Assembly: GCF_007833215.1 (NCBI RefSeq)
Contig: NZ_CP042239.1
Coordinates: forward strand, 4,090,001-4,154,000
DNA from: Sphingomonas suaedae
GTDB taxonomy: Bacteria > Pseudomonadota > Alphaproteobacteria > Sphingomonadales > Sphingomonadaceae
Length of the DNA stretch: 64,000 nt
Direction of reading: 5' to 3'
The position numbers and the translations under genes were made by a program. The notes beneath the pieces are model-generated. The model was not told the DNA's origin, did not search any database, and worked only from the letters and a program-made list of their open reading frames with translations. Shown piece by piece: positions 24,999 to 33,612 of this stretch (within the stretch, counting starts at the first letter, position 1; every line of letters begins with the position of its first letter).

Positions 24999-25508
24999 TC
25001 AGATCTTTGCGGGCGCGGGGTCTTTCGTTTCTTCCGGATACAGCAGGTCGCTATAGTGGCCCAGGATTGCGTCCCATAGGTCGAGGTGATCGACGAACAG
25101 TGCCTTGCTGATCCCGCCTTCGTCCAGATTCAGGTCCATCTCGAGCACGGCGTCGCCATCCGAATCGAGATAGGCGCGGGCGAAGCGGTATTCGGTGTTC
25201 CATTTGACCATCTCGGCCGCGCCCGCCTTGGTGTCGGTGAAGGCGGCGACAAACTGGATCGAGGTGCAGTTCGCATTCTTCTCGCACCCGTAGAAATAGA
25301 TCCTGAACTTGGTCCCCTGCTCGAACGTGGCCTGGATCAGCGGATCGCCCTGCTTGTCCGCCTCGATCGTCGCCCAGAAATTCTGCTCGCGCAGGATCGC
25401 GGAAATCACCTTGGCGTCGGCGGTGACGTTCTGGGCGATTGCCGGTGATGCTGTGGCAACCGTCGTTAGGGCCAGGGCCGCGGCGAGCGCGAAAGTGCGT
25501 AGCATCAA
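24999..25508 (-). CDS. Secreted YbjN domain protein (169 aa)
   Basis: A signal peptide (TFALAAALALTTVATASPAIA) leads into a YbjN-type (T3SS chaperone-like) fold: VISAILREQNFWATIEADKQGDP and the later VKWNTEYRFARAYLDSDGDAVLEMDL. E. coli YbjN affects motility and stress, and this periplasmic variant has no known role. Two ATGs at 25508 and 25505 are equally likely. It is a lone gene, divergent from the nuo operon. Confidence 0.8.
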   Translation of the reverse strand: MMLRTFALAAALALTTVATASPAIAQNVTADAKVISAILREQNFWATIEADKQGDPLIQATFEQGTKFRIYFYGCEKNANCTSIQFVAAFTDTKAGAAEMVKWNTEYRFARAYLDSDGDAVLEMDLNLDEGGISKALFVDHLDLWDAILGHYSDLLYPEETKDPAPAKI

Positions 25509-25624
25509 TGAAATCCCCCGTGTGAATCAAGCATGAGGTTAGTGGGGCGGATCGCCGTCGGCAATCGGCCGAACGCATGACTCAAGCGCTATTTGTTGCG
25601 AGTGATTCTCAAGGGTTTCCGCCC

Positions 25625-25653
25625 TTGATGCCCCCCAGCCATCGGCCTAAAGC
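25625..25653 (+). promoter_or_regulatory. Candidate nuo operon promoter
   Basis: TTGATG (25625-25630) and TAAAGC (25648-25653) are 17 bases apart, 34 bases before the nuoA start codon. The -10 match is weak. A second TAGATT at 25660 lacks a good -35. This is the only intergenic space before nuoA. Confidence 0.35.
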
Positions 25654-25686
25654 GACCCCTAGATTCCGCAACCGCGAGGGGCCGTC

Positions 25687-26061
25687 TTGGTCGACCTTAT
25701 CGAATATCTGCCGATCCTGCTGTTCCTGGGGGTGGCGCTGGTGCTGTCGAGCGCCTTTGTCTTCCTGCCCATGATCGCGGCCCGCTTCACCGGCGCGCAT
25801 CAGCCGACGCCGGAAAAGCTCACCGAATATGAATGCGGCTTTCCCGCGTTCGAGGATTCGCGCAGCCAGTTTGACGTGCGCTTCTACCTCGTCGCGATCC
25901 TGTTCATCATCTTCGATCTTGAGGCTGCCTTCCTCTTCCCCTGGGCCGTCACGGTGTTCGACCTTGGATGGGCCGCGTGGATCAGCATGATGATCTTCAT
26001 CGCCGAACTCGGCCTTGGCCTCGCCTATGCGTGGAAGGTCGGCGCGCTGGATTGGGAATGA
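25687..26061 (+). CDS. nuoA: NADH-quinone oxidoreductase subunit A (124 aa)
   Basis: Small membrane subunit of complex I at the junction of the peripheral arm and the proton-pumping arm. Three membrane helices ([60 protein letters not shown]) and the conserved loop [19 protein letters not shown] with its Cys (the loop at the quinone site) are present. The start is a TTG after GAGGGG. The stop overlaps the nuoB ATG. It is first in a nuoA-N operon. Confidence 0.95.
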   Translation: MVDLIEYLPILLFLGVALVLSSAFVFLPMIAARFTGAHQPTPEKLTEYECGFPAFEDSRSQFDVRFYLVAILFIIFDLEAAFLFPWAVTVFDLGWAAWISMMIFIAELGLGLAYAWKVGALDWE

Positions 26062-26639
26062 GTATCGTGAACCAGACTTCTCCGATCCTGAATGCGCAGG
26101 GGCAGCCGATGGCGGCGCCTGGCGCGGGTGCCGTTGTCCAGCCGGACCAGCAGTTCTTCAACGACCTCAACGGTGAGCTGGGTGACAAGGGCTTCCTCGT
26201 CACCTCGACCGAGGAGTTGTTCCAGTGGGCGCGCACCGGCTCGCTGTGGTGGATGACCTTCGGCCTTGCCTGCTGCGCGGTCGAGATGATCCATGTGAAC
26301 ATGCCGCGCTACGACATGGAGCGGTTCGGTGCCGCCCCGCGCGCGTCCCCGCGTCAGAGCGACGTGATGATCGTTGCCGGCACGCTGTGTAACAAGATGG
26401 CCCCGGCGCTCCGCCGCGTCTACGACCAGATGTCGGAGCCGAAATACGTCATCTCGATGGGCAGCTGCGCCAATGGCGGCGGCTATTACCATTATAGCTA
26501 CAGCGTCGTGCGCGGGTGCGACCGGATCGTGCCGGTCGACATCTATGTCCCGGGGTGCCCGCCGACCGCCGAGGCGCTGCTCTACGGCGTGATGCAGCTC
26601 CAGCGGAAGATCCGCCGCATCGGCACGGTGACCCGGTGA
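26058..26639 (+). CDS. nuoB: NADH-quinone oxidoreductase subunit B (193 aa)
   Basis: Carries the terminal [4Fe-4S] cluster N2 that hands electrons to quinone. Cluster cysteines are in [19 protein letters not shown] and [12 protein letters not shown], all present. [18 protein letters not shown] is the conserved stretch between. An N-terminal extension of about 45 residues rich in Ala, Gly and Gln precedes the core, as in other alphaproteobacteria. It overlaps nuoA and nuoC. Confidence 0.96.
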   Translation: MSIVNQTSPILNAQGQPMAAPGAGAVVQPDQQFFNDLNGELGDKGFLVTSTEELFQWARTGSLWWMTFGLACCAVEMIHVNMPRYDMERFGAAPRASPRQSDVMIVAGTLCNKMAPALRRVYDQMSEPKYVISMGSCANGGGYYHYSYSVVRGCDRIVPVDIYVPGCPPTAEALLYGVMQLQRKIRRIGTVTR

Positions 26640-27562
26640 AGGCCCCGGCTCCCAAATATGCCGCCAATGACGGCGTGATCGCGGCGGCGCAGGCGGCGCT
26701 CGGCGACATGCTGGTCGAGGCGACCGATCTGGTCGGCGAGGTCAATCTGACCGTCGATCGTGCGCGTTTGCCGGAGGCGATGATCGCGCTGCGCGATGGC
26801 GCTATGCTGCAATATCAGGCGCTGATGGAGATCGCCGGGGTCGATTATCCCGAGCGGGCCGAGCGGTTCGACGTCTGCTACATGCTGCTCAGCTATACCC
26901 GCAACCACCGCATCCGCGTGCGCGTGACCACGGACGAGGTGCAGCCGGTGCCGTCGGTAACGTCGATCTGGCCGGTCGCCGGCTGGCTCGAGCGCGAGGT
27001 GTACGACATGTACGGGGTACTGTTCGAGGGGAATGAGGACCTGCGTCGCATCCTCACCGATTACGGCTTTCGCGGGCATCCGCAGCGCAAGGATTTCCCG
27101 CTCTCCGGGTTCGTCGAGCTGCGCTATTCTGAAGCCGACAAGCGCGTCGTCTATGAGCCGGTTCAGCTGGCGCAGGATTTCCGCAATTTCGATTTCATGA
27201 GCCCGTGGGAAGGCGCGCAATATGTGCTGCCGGGCGACGAGAAGGCGGCTCCGGCCCCGGCGCCAGCGCCCGCTCCGGCCCCTGCGCCCAAGGCTGAGGA
27301 AAAGCCCGCCGTTCCCGAGGCAAAGGGTGCCCCGACGCCGGCGAGCGCCGAAGAGGTCAAGGAAGCCGATGACTCGGTAAAACCCGTCAAGGCGCGCGTC
27401 CGCAAGCCCAAGACGACCGAGAGCGTCGAGGATACCGGTATCGGCAAGGCGACGCCGGAGGCTGGGCCCGAGCCCGCCAATCCCGACGTGCCCCAGGCCG
27501 ATGCGAAAAAGCCCCGCAAGCCCCGCGCCCCGCGCAAGCCGAAGGGGGAGGGTGAAGCGTAA
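26636..27562 (+). CDS. nuoC: NADH-quinone oxidoreductase subunit C with long C-terminal tail (308 aa)
   Basis: The core (residues 1-200) matches the 30-kDa subunit, for example [34 protein letters not shown] and [21 protein letters not shown]. After [11 protein letters not shown] comes a tail of about 105 residues made of Ala-Pro repeats and then Lys/Glu/Pro-rich sequence ending [16 protein letters not shown]. Usual NuoC is about 200-220 aa, so the tail is extra. It may be a flexible, charged linker. The start is GTG at 26636, overlapping nuoB. Confidence 0.93.
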   Translation: MKAPAPKYAANDGVIAAAQAALGDMLVEATDLVGEVNLTVDRARLPEAMIALRDGAMLQYQALMEIAGVDYPERAERFDVCYMLLSYTRNHRIRVRVTTDEVQPVPSVTSIWPVAGWLEREVYDMYGVLFEGNEDLRRILTDYGFRGHPQRKDFPLSGFVELRYSEADKRVVYEPVQLAQDFRNFDFMSPWEGAQYVLPGDEKAAPAPAPAPAPAPAPKAEEKPAVPEAKGAPTPASAEEVKEADDSVKPVKARVRKPKTTESVEDTGIGKATPEAGPEPANPDVPQADAKKPRKPRAPRKPKGEGEA

Positions 27563-28797
27563 TGGCTGACTATCTCGAAGAAATCGCCGGGCGCACCGAT
27601 GCGAGCGATCCCAGCGTGGGCGACACCGAAATTGCCAACTATACGATCAACTTCGGCCCCCAACATCCCGCGGCGCACGGCGTGCTGCGCCTTGTCATGG
27701 AGCTGGACGGCGAGATCATCGAGCGGATCGACCCGCATGTCGGCCTGCTCCATCGCGGCACCGAAAAGCTGATCGAATACAAGACTTACACTCAGGCGCT
27801 TCCCTATATGGACCGCCTCGATTATTGCTCGCCGCTGGCGATGGAGCACAGCTTCGTGCTCGCGGTGGAGAAGCTGCTCGACCTGGAGGTTCCGGTGCGC
27901 GCGCAGTATCTGCGTGTGTTCTTCGCCGAGCTGACCCGCATCTGCAACCACATGCTCAACCTCGGCGCGCACGTCATGGACGTCGGCGCGATGACGCCGA
28001 ACCTGTGGATGTTCGAGCTGCGCGAGGATTGCCTCAACTTTTTCGAGCGCATGTCCGGCGCGCGGATGCACCATAATTACCTGCGTCCCGGCGGCGTGCA
28101 TCAGGATGTGCCGCTCAAGTTGCTGACCGATATCGGCGACTGGCTCGACACGCGCCTGCCGCAGCTGTTCGGCGACGCGATCAGCCTGGTCGCGGAAAAC
28201 CGCATCTTCAAGCAGCGCAATGTCGACATCGCGATCGTCAGCCGCGACGACGCGGTGAAATGGGGCTTTTCCGGCCCGATGATCCGCGCCGCCGGCATCC
28301 CGTGGGACCTGCGCAAGTCGCAGCCCTATGACGTGTATGACCGCATGGATTTCGAAATCCCGGTCGGCACGCGCGGCGACTGCTATGACCGCTTTATGGT
28401 CCGCGTCGAGGAAGTCTATCAGTCCGCGCGCATCATGAAACAGTGCCTGAACGAGATGCCCGGCGGCCCGATCGCCTCGCTCGATCGCAAGGTGGTGCCG
28501 CCCAAGCGCGCCGAGATGAAGCAGTCGATGGAAGCGCTGATCCATCATTTCAAACTCTATACCGAGGGCTTCCACGTCCCCGCGGGCGAAGTCTATGTCG
28601 CGACCGAAAGCCCCAAGGGCGAGTTTGGCATCTACATGGTTAGCGACGGGTCGAACAAACCCTATCGCTGCAAGATCCGCCCGACCGCGTTCAGTCATCT
28701 CCAGGCAATGGACTTCATGTCGCGCGGGCACATGCTGGCGGACACGACGGCGATCCTTGGCGCGATGGATATCGTGTTCGGGGAGTGTGACCGGTGA
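27562..28797 (+). CDS. nuoD: NADH-quinone oxidoreductase subunit D (411 aa)
   Basis: The 49-kDa subunit that forms the quinone-reduction chamber with NuoB. Characteristic motifs are [48 protein letters not shown] and the C-terminal [18 protein letters not shown]. Length is normal. Its stop overlaps the GTG of the extra gene at 28794. Confidence 0.97.
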   Translation: MADYLEEIAGRTDASDPSVGDTEIANYTINFGPQHPAAHGVLRLVMELDGEIIERIDPHVGLLHRGTEKLIEYKTYTQALPYMDRLDYCSPLAMEHSFVLAVEKLLDLEVPVRAQYLRVFFAELTRICNHMLNLGAHVMDVGAMTPNLWMFELREDCLNFFERMSGARMHHNYLRPGGVHQDVPLKLLTDIGDWLDTRLPQLFGDAISLVAENRIFKQRNVDIAIVSRDDAVKWGFSGPMIRAAGIPWDLRKSQPYDVYDRMDFEIPVGTRGDCYDRFMVRVEEVYQSARIMKQCLNEMPGGPIASLDRKVVPPKRAEMKQSMEALIHHFKLYTEGFHVPAGEVYVATESPKGEFGIYMVSDGSNKPYRCKIRPTAFSHLQAMDFMSRGHMLADTTAILGAMDIVFGECDR

Positions 28798-29291
28798 GCG
28801 CGTCGAGTGTCGCGGTGATCGCAGCGTTAGTTACCGCCGTGGCGGCTGCGGGATCCCTTATCGTGCTTATCTTCCAGCAGCGGCGCGCAATCAAGATCGG
28901 GCGGGCAGAGTTCATACACGATATAAATGAGAACTTGGAGCGCTATGCTTCAATTAGGGTTCTCATTATGAAAGGCGCGGATTTCACAAAAATCGGGGAA
29001 GAGCAACTTGTTGCATTGAGGGACTACGCCATAATATTTGAGAGCATCTATGCGTTTTATAGGGCGGGGGCATTTGAAGCGCGTGACGTTCTGAGTTTTT
29101 TTGGAGAGCGTTTTAAAGAGCTCTATTTTAGTGAGGGATTTTCAAAATTGATCGGCCGTGAGGGCCGAGACAATTCTCGACCAGAGTTCCTCGATATGGC
29201 TAGTGAATTTAGAGCAATGAACGAACTGATCCGATCGATCGATGAGAAGTTAATTCGCGAAGAAAGCTTGGAAGCGGTGAATAATGGCTGA
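28794..29291 (+). CDS. AT-rich membrane-anchored protein inserted in the nuo operon (165 aa)
   Basis: Not recognised. One N-terminal helix ([20 protein letters not shown]) anchors it, and a soluble alpha-helical part with charged and aromatic residues follows. A DUF4760-like fold is conceivable but I cannot claim it. The DNA is clearly poorer in GC (a 60-base sample near 28981 is about 40% GC) than nuo genes (about 65%), so recent transfer is likely. It is coupled both ways: GTG overlaps the nuoD TGA and its stop overlaps nuoE by 8 bases. Complex I does not need it in other species. Confidence 0.8.
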   Translation: MSASSVAVIAALVTAVAAAGSLIVLIFQQRRAIKIGRAEFIHDINENLERYASIRVLIMKGADFTKIGEEQLVALRDYAIIFESIYAFYRAGAFEARDVLSFFGERFKELYFSEGFSKLIGREGRDNSRPEFLDMASEFRAMNELIRSIDEKLIREESLEAVNNG

Positions 29292-29952
29292 CGCACAAGC
29301 AATCGAAGACACTCCTGAACTCCGCGCACGCTGGGGCAATTTCGCCTGGACGGCAGAGAATGCCGCCAAGGCCGCGACCATCCGCGCGCGCTATCCCGAG
29401 GGGCGGCAGATGAGCTGCACCATCCCCTATCTCGACCTGGCGCAGCGTCAGGTCGGGGCGGAGACGGATACGCAGGGGTGGCTGCCGATCCCGGTGATCG
29501 AATTCGTCGCGCGCGAACTCGACCTGGCGGTGATCCGCGTGCTCGAGGTCGCGACCTTCTACACCATGTTCAACCTGCATCCGGTCGGCAAATATCATGT
29601 GCAGGTGTGCGGCACGACGCCGTGCTGGCTGCGCGGATCGGATGAGGTGTTCGCCGCGTGCAAGAATCGCGGCATGGCCAGGGGCAAGACGACGCCTGAC
29701 GGGCTGTTCACGCTGACCGAGGTCGAGTGCATGGGCAATTGCGCGTCGGCGCCGATGGTCCAGATCAACGACGATAATTTCGAAGACCTCGACTATGATC
29801 GCACCGCCGCGATCCTCGATGCGCTGGCGCGGGGCGAGAGCCCCAAGGCGGGGACGCAGGAGCCGGGCCGTCACACCGTCGAGCCGCTGGGCGGGCCGAC
29901 GACGCTGACCGCGATGGTGTCCGAGAACCACGACTATCGGGGGGAATGGTGA
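29284..29952 (+). CDS. nuoE: NADH-quinone oxidoreductase subunit E (222 aa)
   Basis: The 24-kDa subunit holding [2Fe-2S] cluster N1a next to the FMN site. The four ligands are in CGTTPCW and CMGNCASAPM, both intact. The thioredoxin-like fold includes FVARELDLAVIRVLEVATFYTMF. The C-terminal region (PKAGTQEPGRHTVEPLGGPT) is the usual alphaproteobacterial extension. Its start is inside the stop of the preceding inserted gene. Confidence 0.96.
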   Translation: MADAQAIEDTPELRARWGNFAWTAENAAKAATIRARYPEGRQMSCTIPYLDLAQRQVGAETDTQGWLPIPVIEFVARELDLAVIRVLEVATFYTMFNLHPVGKYHVQVCGTTPCWLRGSDEVFAACKNRGMARGKTTPDGLFTLTEVECMGNCASAPMVQINDDNFEDLDYDRTAAILDALARGESPKAGTQEPGRHTVEPLGGPTTLTAMVSENHDYRGEW

Positions 29953-30134
29953 TGCCTGAACCCGTCCGCAAAAGCCTGCCCGTCATCGGCATCATCTTCC
30001 TCCTGCTCGCGATCCTGAAGTTCGTGCAGGGCGGGAATTGGATCGTGTGGCTGATCCTCGCGATCCTGTTCGGCGCGATGCGCCTGTTGCCGTCGAGTGA
30101 GTCCACCGCCTCTGATCCGGAGCACAAGGCATGA
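29952..30134 (+). CDS. Small membrane protein after nuoE (60 aa)
   Basis: A 60-residue protein with two hydrophobic helices (LPVIGIIFLLLAILKFVQGG and WIVWLILAILFGAMRLLP) and a polar tail. No family known to me. The ATG overlaps the nuoE stop (TGATG) and its stop region overlaps the next small frame (ATGA), so the reading frames are linked. Function unknown. Size and location suggest an accessory membrane subunit or chance hydrophobic peptide. Confidence 0.65.
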   Translation: MPEPVRKSLPVIGIIFLLLAILKFVQGGNWIVWLILAILFGAMRLLPSSESTASDPEHKA

Positions 30135-30301
30135 GCAAGAACACGATCTTCACGATCCTCGCCATCATCGGTGGCATCGTCGTCGCGATCTGGGCGCTGA
30201 AGCTCGCCGCGAAGCTGTTCGTCCCGCTGCTCGTCATCGGCGCGGGCGTCGCGATCTATCTCGCGGTCAAGGATAACAAGCGTATCGGGGGCCCGAAGTG
30301 A
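30131..30301 (+). CDS. Second small membrane protein after nuoE (56 aa)
   Basis: MSKNTIFTILAIIGGIVVAI begins a protein of almost only two hydrophobic helices ending in KDNKRIGGPK. It resembles many small single-purpose membrane peptides. It overlaps the previous frame by 4 bases. A palindromic repeat then separates it from nuoF. Function not known. Confidence 0.65.
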   Translation: MSKNTIFTILAIIGGIVVAIWALKLAAKLFVPLLVIGAGVAIYLAVKDNKRIGGPK

Positions 30302-30312
30302 CCCGTATTTCC

Positions 30313-30395
30313 GTTACCCCAGCGAAAGCTGGGGTCTCCCAGTTTCAAACTGCGCGCTTGCCGCACCAGACCCCAGCTTTCGCTGGGGTGATGGC
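30313..30395. repeat. Paired GAAA-tetraloop palindrome before nuoF
   Basis: Left hairpin CCCCAGC-GAAA-GCTGGGG (30317-30334), right hairpin CCCCAGC-TTTC-GCTGGGG (30371-30388). It is one of three breaks in the otherwise coupled nuo chain and nearly the same as the copy at 39431. As an RNA structure it could halt or process the nuo transcript. Confidence 0.8.
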
Positions 30396-30412
30396 TTCCT
30401 GCGGAGTCCGTC

Positions 30413-31717
30413 ATGCTCGCTGACAAGGACCGCATCTTCACCAACCTCTACGGCTATCAGCCATGGAACCTCGACGCTGCGATTGCGCGCGGCGCGTGGG
30501 ACAACACCAAGGCGCTGCTCGACCTCGGCCCCGACACGATCATCGAGAAGATCAAGGCGTCGGGCCTGCGCGGGCGCGGCGGGGCGGGGTTCCCGACCGG
30601 CATGAAATGGTCGTTCATGCCCAAGAACCCGACACCCGAGCGGCCGAGCTTCCTGGTGATCAACGCCGACGAATCCGAGCCCGGATCGTGTAAGGACCGC
30701 GAGATCATCCGCCACGACCCGCATCTGTTGCTCGAAGGCGCGCTGGTCGCTGGCTTCGCGATGCGCGCACGGGCGGCGTACATCTACATTCGCGGCGAAT
30801 ATATCCGCGAGGCGCAGACGCTGTTCGCGGCGATCGAGGAGGCCTACGCCAAGGGCCTGCTGGGCAAGAATGCCTGCGGCTCGGGCTATGATTTCGACGT
30901 CTTCTGCCACCGCGGTGCCGGCGCGTACATCTGCGGCGAAGAGACCGCGATGATCGAGAGCCTGGAGGGCAAGAAGGGGCAGCCGCGGCTCAAGCCCCCC
31001 TTTCCGGCGGGTGCGGGCCTTTATGGCTGCCCGACCACGGTCAACAACGTCGAATCGATCGCGGTCGCGCCGACGATCCTGCGCCGCTCGCCCGAATGGT
31101 TCGCGAGCTTCGGCCGTGAGAACAACAAGGGCACCAAGCTCTTCCAGATCAGCGGCCATGTCGAAAAGCCGTGCGTGGTCGAGGAGAGCATGTCGATCCC
31201 GTTCCGCGAGCTGATCGAAAAGCACTGCGGCGGCATCCGCGGCGGCTGGGACAACCTCCTCGCGGTGATCCCCGGCGGCTCGTCTGTCCCCCTCGTCCCG
31301 GCGGCGGAGATCATGGACGCGCCGATGGATTTCGATGGGCTCAAGTCGCTCGGCTCGGGCCTCGGCACCGCTGCCGTGATCGTGATGGACAAGTCCACCG
31401 ACATCGTCGGCGCGATCAGCCGCATCAGCTATTTCTACAAGCATGAAAGCTGCGGCCAGTGCACCCCGTGCCGCGAGGGCACCGGCTGGATGTGGCGCGT
31501 GATGGAGCGGATGCGCACCGGCGACGCGGACATCAGCGAGATCGACACGCTCTACAACGTCACCAAGCAGGTCGAAGGCCACACCATCTGCGCGCTCGGC
31601 GACGCAGCGGCCTGGCCGATTCAGGGCCTGATCAAGCATTTCCGCCCGGAGATGGAGCGACGCATCCTTGAGAAGCAAGGCGGCGGACTGGAACCGATGC
31701 AGGAAGCGGCCGAGTGA
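30413..31717 (+). CDS. nuoF: NADH-quinone oxidoreductase subunit F (434 aa)
   Basis: NADH-binding subunit with FMN and [4Fe-4S] cluster N3. [20 protein letters not shown] is the FMN/NADH glycine-rich loop, and the N3 cysteines lie in [15 protein letters not shown] plus a later Cys in [13 protein letters not shown]. Length is typical. The ATG at 30413 is preceded by CGGAGTCCGTC. The stop overlaps the GTG of the first C-x35-C paralogue. Confidence 0.97.
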   Translation: MLADKDRIFTNLYGYQPWNLDAAIARGAWDNTKALLDLGPDTIIEKIKASGLRGRGGAGFPTGMKWSFMPKNPTPERPSFLVINADESEPGSCKDREIIRHDPHLLLEGALVAGFAMRARAAYIYIRGEYIREAQTLFAAIEEAYAKGLLGKNACGSGYDFDVFCHRGAGAYICGEETAMIESLEGKKGQPRLKPPFPAGAGLYGCPTTVNNVESIAVAPTILRRSPEWFASFGRENNKGTKLFQISGHVEKPCVVEESMSIPFRELIEKHCGGIRGGWDNLLAVIPGGSSVPLVPAAEIMDAPMDFDGLKSLGSGLGTAAVIVMDKSTDIVGAISRISYFYKHESCGQCTPCREGTGWMWRVMERMRTGDADISEIDTLYNVTKQVEGHTICALGDAAAWPIQGLIKHFRPEMERRILEKQGGGLEPMQEAAE

Positions 31718-32418
31718 TCCTTTCGATCGCCTTGATATCTCTGGCCGCGATGGCGCAGGAGCCGGGCGACTTTATGCCGTCGCCTCCTCCGCTCGACAGT
31801 ACGACCCTGCCAGAACTTCCGCCGCGTGGGGCTGTCGGCAAGGTCGAGGACGCGCAACCTTTGGCGGATGATCGTGCTCAGGAGTATTTGGTCGGCGTTT
31901 TCGAATGTCTGCGTCAGAAGCGAACGACAGATGTCGTCGCAGCTTCGCAAATCCTCAACCTGAAGCGTTCCGATCAGGCGATAGCCGCGCTGTTGAAGCA
32001 TCGGTGCGAGCCACAGCGTCGAACAGGCGCGGTTCCAATCGGTCAGACCGGCGTGCCGCCGCTGAGAGGCGCGCTGTTCGTTGCATTGTATCGGGCGCAG
32101 TTCGCGACGCGTGATCCTGGTATCAGTGAGGCTCCTCCCGTATCGGTGGATGGCACTGGTGCTCCATTGGCACGTCAGCAGTGGTTTGCCGCCGCATATC
32201 GGTTTGCGAACTGCGTTACGCGCTCGGCTTCGAACGAAGCGCGCCTTGTGGTGTTGTCGCCCGCAGGGAGTAAAGCGTCGCTCGACGCATTTCAGGCTAT
32301 GAATGACCGGATGGCGAACTGTCTTGGAGCCGGTCAGCAGTTCGCGGTGTCGCGTCCGGTGCTGACCGGGTTGCTGGCGGAAGCGCTGTATCGATCGGCA
32401 GGGGAGACCAACTCATGA
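31714..32418 (+). CDS. Secreted C-x35-C repeat protein, paralogue 1 (234 aa)
   Basis: No known family. A signal peptide ([13 protein letters not shown]) and a Pro-rich linker lead into two repeats of about 70 residues. In repeat 1 the cysteines are C65 and C98 (32 residues between) and in repeat 2 C167 and C203 (35 residues between). Each repeat ends in a helix with [11 protein letters not shown] or [11 protein letters not shown]. By spacing and secondary structure the cysteines could form a disulfide in a helical repeat. GTG start inside the nuoF stop. It is first of four tandem paralogues before nuoG, probably periplasmic. Function unknown. Confidence 0.8.
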   Translation: MILSIALISLAAMAQEPGDFMPSPPPLDSTTLPELPPRGAVGKVEDAQPLADDRAQEYLVGVFECLRQKRTTDVVAASQILNLKRSDQAIAALLKHRCEPQRRTGAVPIGQTGVPPLRGALFVALYRAQFATRDPGISEAPPVSVDGTGAPLARQQWFAAAYRFANCVTRSASNEARLVVLSPAGSKASLDAFQAMNDRMANCLGAGQQFAVSRPVLTGLLAEALYRSAGETNS

Positions 32419-32990
32419 TGTTGCTCATATTGGCATCGATGGCGCTCGCGGCGTCTCCGGCTGATCCCGCCGGTTGCGTACTCGCACGCGGCGGGGACGC
32501 CACGCGCGCCCTGATGAAGGCGGCGCCGGGTTCGCCCGAGTTCCAGCCTGCGCTCGAACGCGCGCGGCCGGTGCTGACGGCGTGCGGCGCTGCGACCGAT
32601 GGTGCCGGGCTCGACGTGCTGCTCGCCGACATGTCGTCGCAACTGCTGCGCACCGACTATGCCAAATATCCCTTCCGCGCGCTGCCCGCCGCCTCGCTGA
32701 CCCAGGCGAAGGCAGAGGGGCTGCGGCGTGAGACTTCGGGTTGGCCTGCCGCCGATGCGGTCGGCCGCTGCGTCGTCGCACGCGATCTGCACGCCGCCGT
32801 GCGGCTGGTGCGGGCGCGTAAGGGCACGAAGAGCGAGGCGAAGGCGATGGATGTCGTCCTGCCGCTCGTCCCGGGTTGCGTCGATGCGGGTGCGGCCTTT
32901 ACCGCCAGCCGGACGGAGCTGCGCGACGGCATCGCCCGCGCGCTGTATCGCGACGTGATCAGCCTGATCCCCGATCTTTGGCCGGCCTGA
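32415..32990 (+). CDS. Secreted C-x35-C repeat protein, paralogue 2 (191 aa)
   Basis: Signal peptide [13 protein letters not shown] is followed directly by repeat 1, C21 and C57 (35 residues between), and repeat 2, C119 and C155 (35 residues between). The terminal helix TELRDGIARALYRD fits the LRGxLAEALY pattern. Sequence similarity to paralogues 1, 3 and 4 is low outside the cysteines and the terminal helix, which suggests old duplication. Start overlaps paralogue 1 (ATGA). No enzymatic motif is seen. Confidence 0.8.
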   Translation: MMLLILASMALAASPADPAGCVLARGGDATRALMKAAPGSPEFQPALERARPVLTACGAATDGAGLDVLLADMSSQLLRTDYAKYPFRALPAASLTQAKAEGLRRETSGWPAADAVGRCVVARDLHAAVRLVRARKGTKSEAKAMDVVLPLVPGCVDAGAAFTASRTELRDGIARALYRDVISLIPDLWPA

Positions 32991-33000
32991 CGGAGACCCG

Positions 33001-33612
33001 ATGATGATTCTCGCACTCGCCATCGCGCTTTCGGCCCCGCCCGCCGCGCAATCGACCGATCCGCGCACCTATCGCATCATGCAGCAATTCGCCGCCTGCG
33101 TGGTGCGGGGCGACAAGGCGGAGGCTCGCGCCTTCCTGGCGATGGCACCGGAAGGCAAGGAGGCCGACGCGGCGATGCGCCGCATGGCGAAGGAGCGCAG
33201 CGCGTGCCTGCGCGGCCCCGCGGGCGACGGCGGCAAGCTGAAGATGAAGGCGGCGTCGCTGCGTGGCGCGCTGGCCGAGCAGCTGTATCTCGCCGAATAT
33301 TCCGCCGCACCCGCTGCGCCGGAGGGCGAACACGCCGCGTTCCAGGGGAGTGGCGACGAGAAGCTGGCGAGCTACGATGTCACCCGCTGCGCCGCGATGC
33401 GCGACCCAGTGGGAGCCGACATGCTGGTACGCGCCGATCTGAATTCGAACGCCGAGCGCGAGGCGCTGCGCAAGGTGATGCCCGCCATCGCCGGCTGCAC
33501 GCCCAAGGGCGCGAAACTGGGCTTCGATCGCGAATTGCTCCGCGGCTTGATGGCCGAGGGGTTGTATCTGCATCGTAACGGAGCGGTCGGTGCCGGAGCT
33601 GGGCCGGGTTGA
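33001..33612 (+). CDS. Secreted C-x35-C repeat protein, paralogue 3 (203 aa)
   Basis: Signal peptide (MMILALAIALSAPPAAQ), then repeat 1 with C33 and C69 (35 residues between) ending in KAASLRGALAEQLYLAEY, and repeat 2 with C130 and C166 (35 residues between) ending in RELLRGLMAEGLYLHR. It is the cleanest of the four for the repeat definition. It begins 10 bases after paralogue 2 and overlaps paralogue 4 (TGATG). An alternative is a general periplasmic helical scaffold. Unknown function. Confidence 0.82.
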   Translation: MMILALAIALSAPPAAQSTDPRTYRIMQQFAACVVRGDKAEARAFLAMAPEGKEADAAMRRMAKERSACLRGPAGDGGKLKMKAASLRGALAEQLYLAEYSAAPAAPEGEHAAFQGSGDEKLASYDVTRCAAMRDPVGADMLVRADLNSNAEREALRKVMPAIAGCTPKGAKLGFDRELLRGLMAEGLYLHRNGAVGAGAGPG

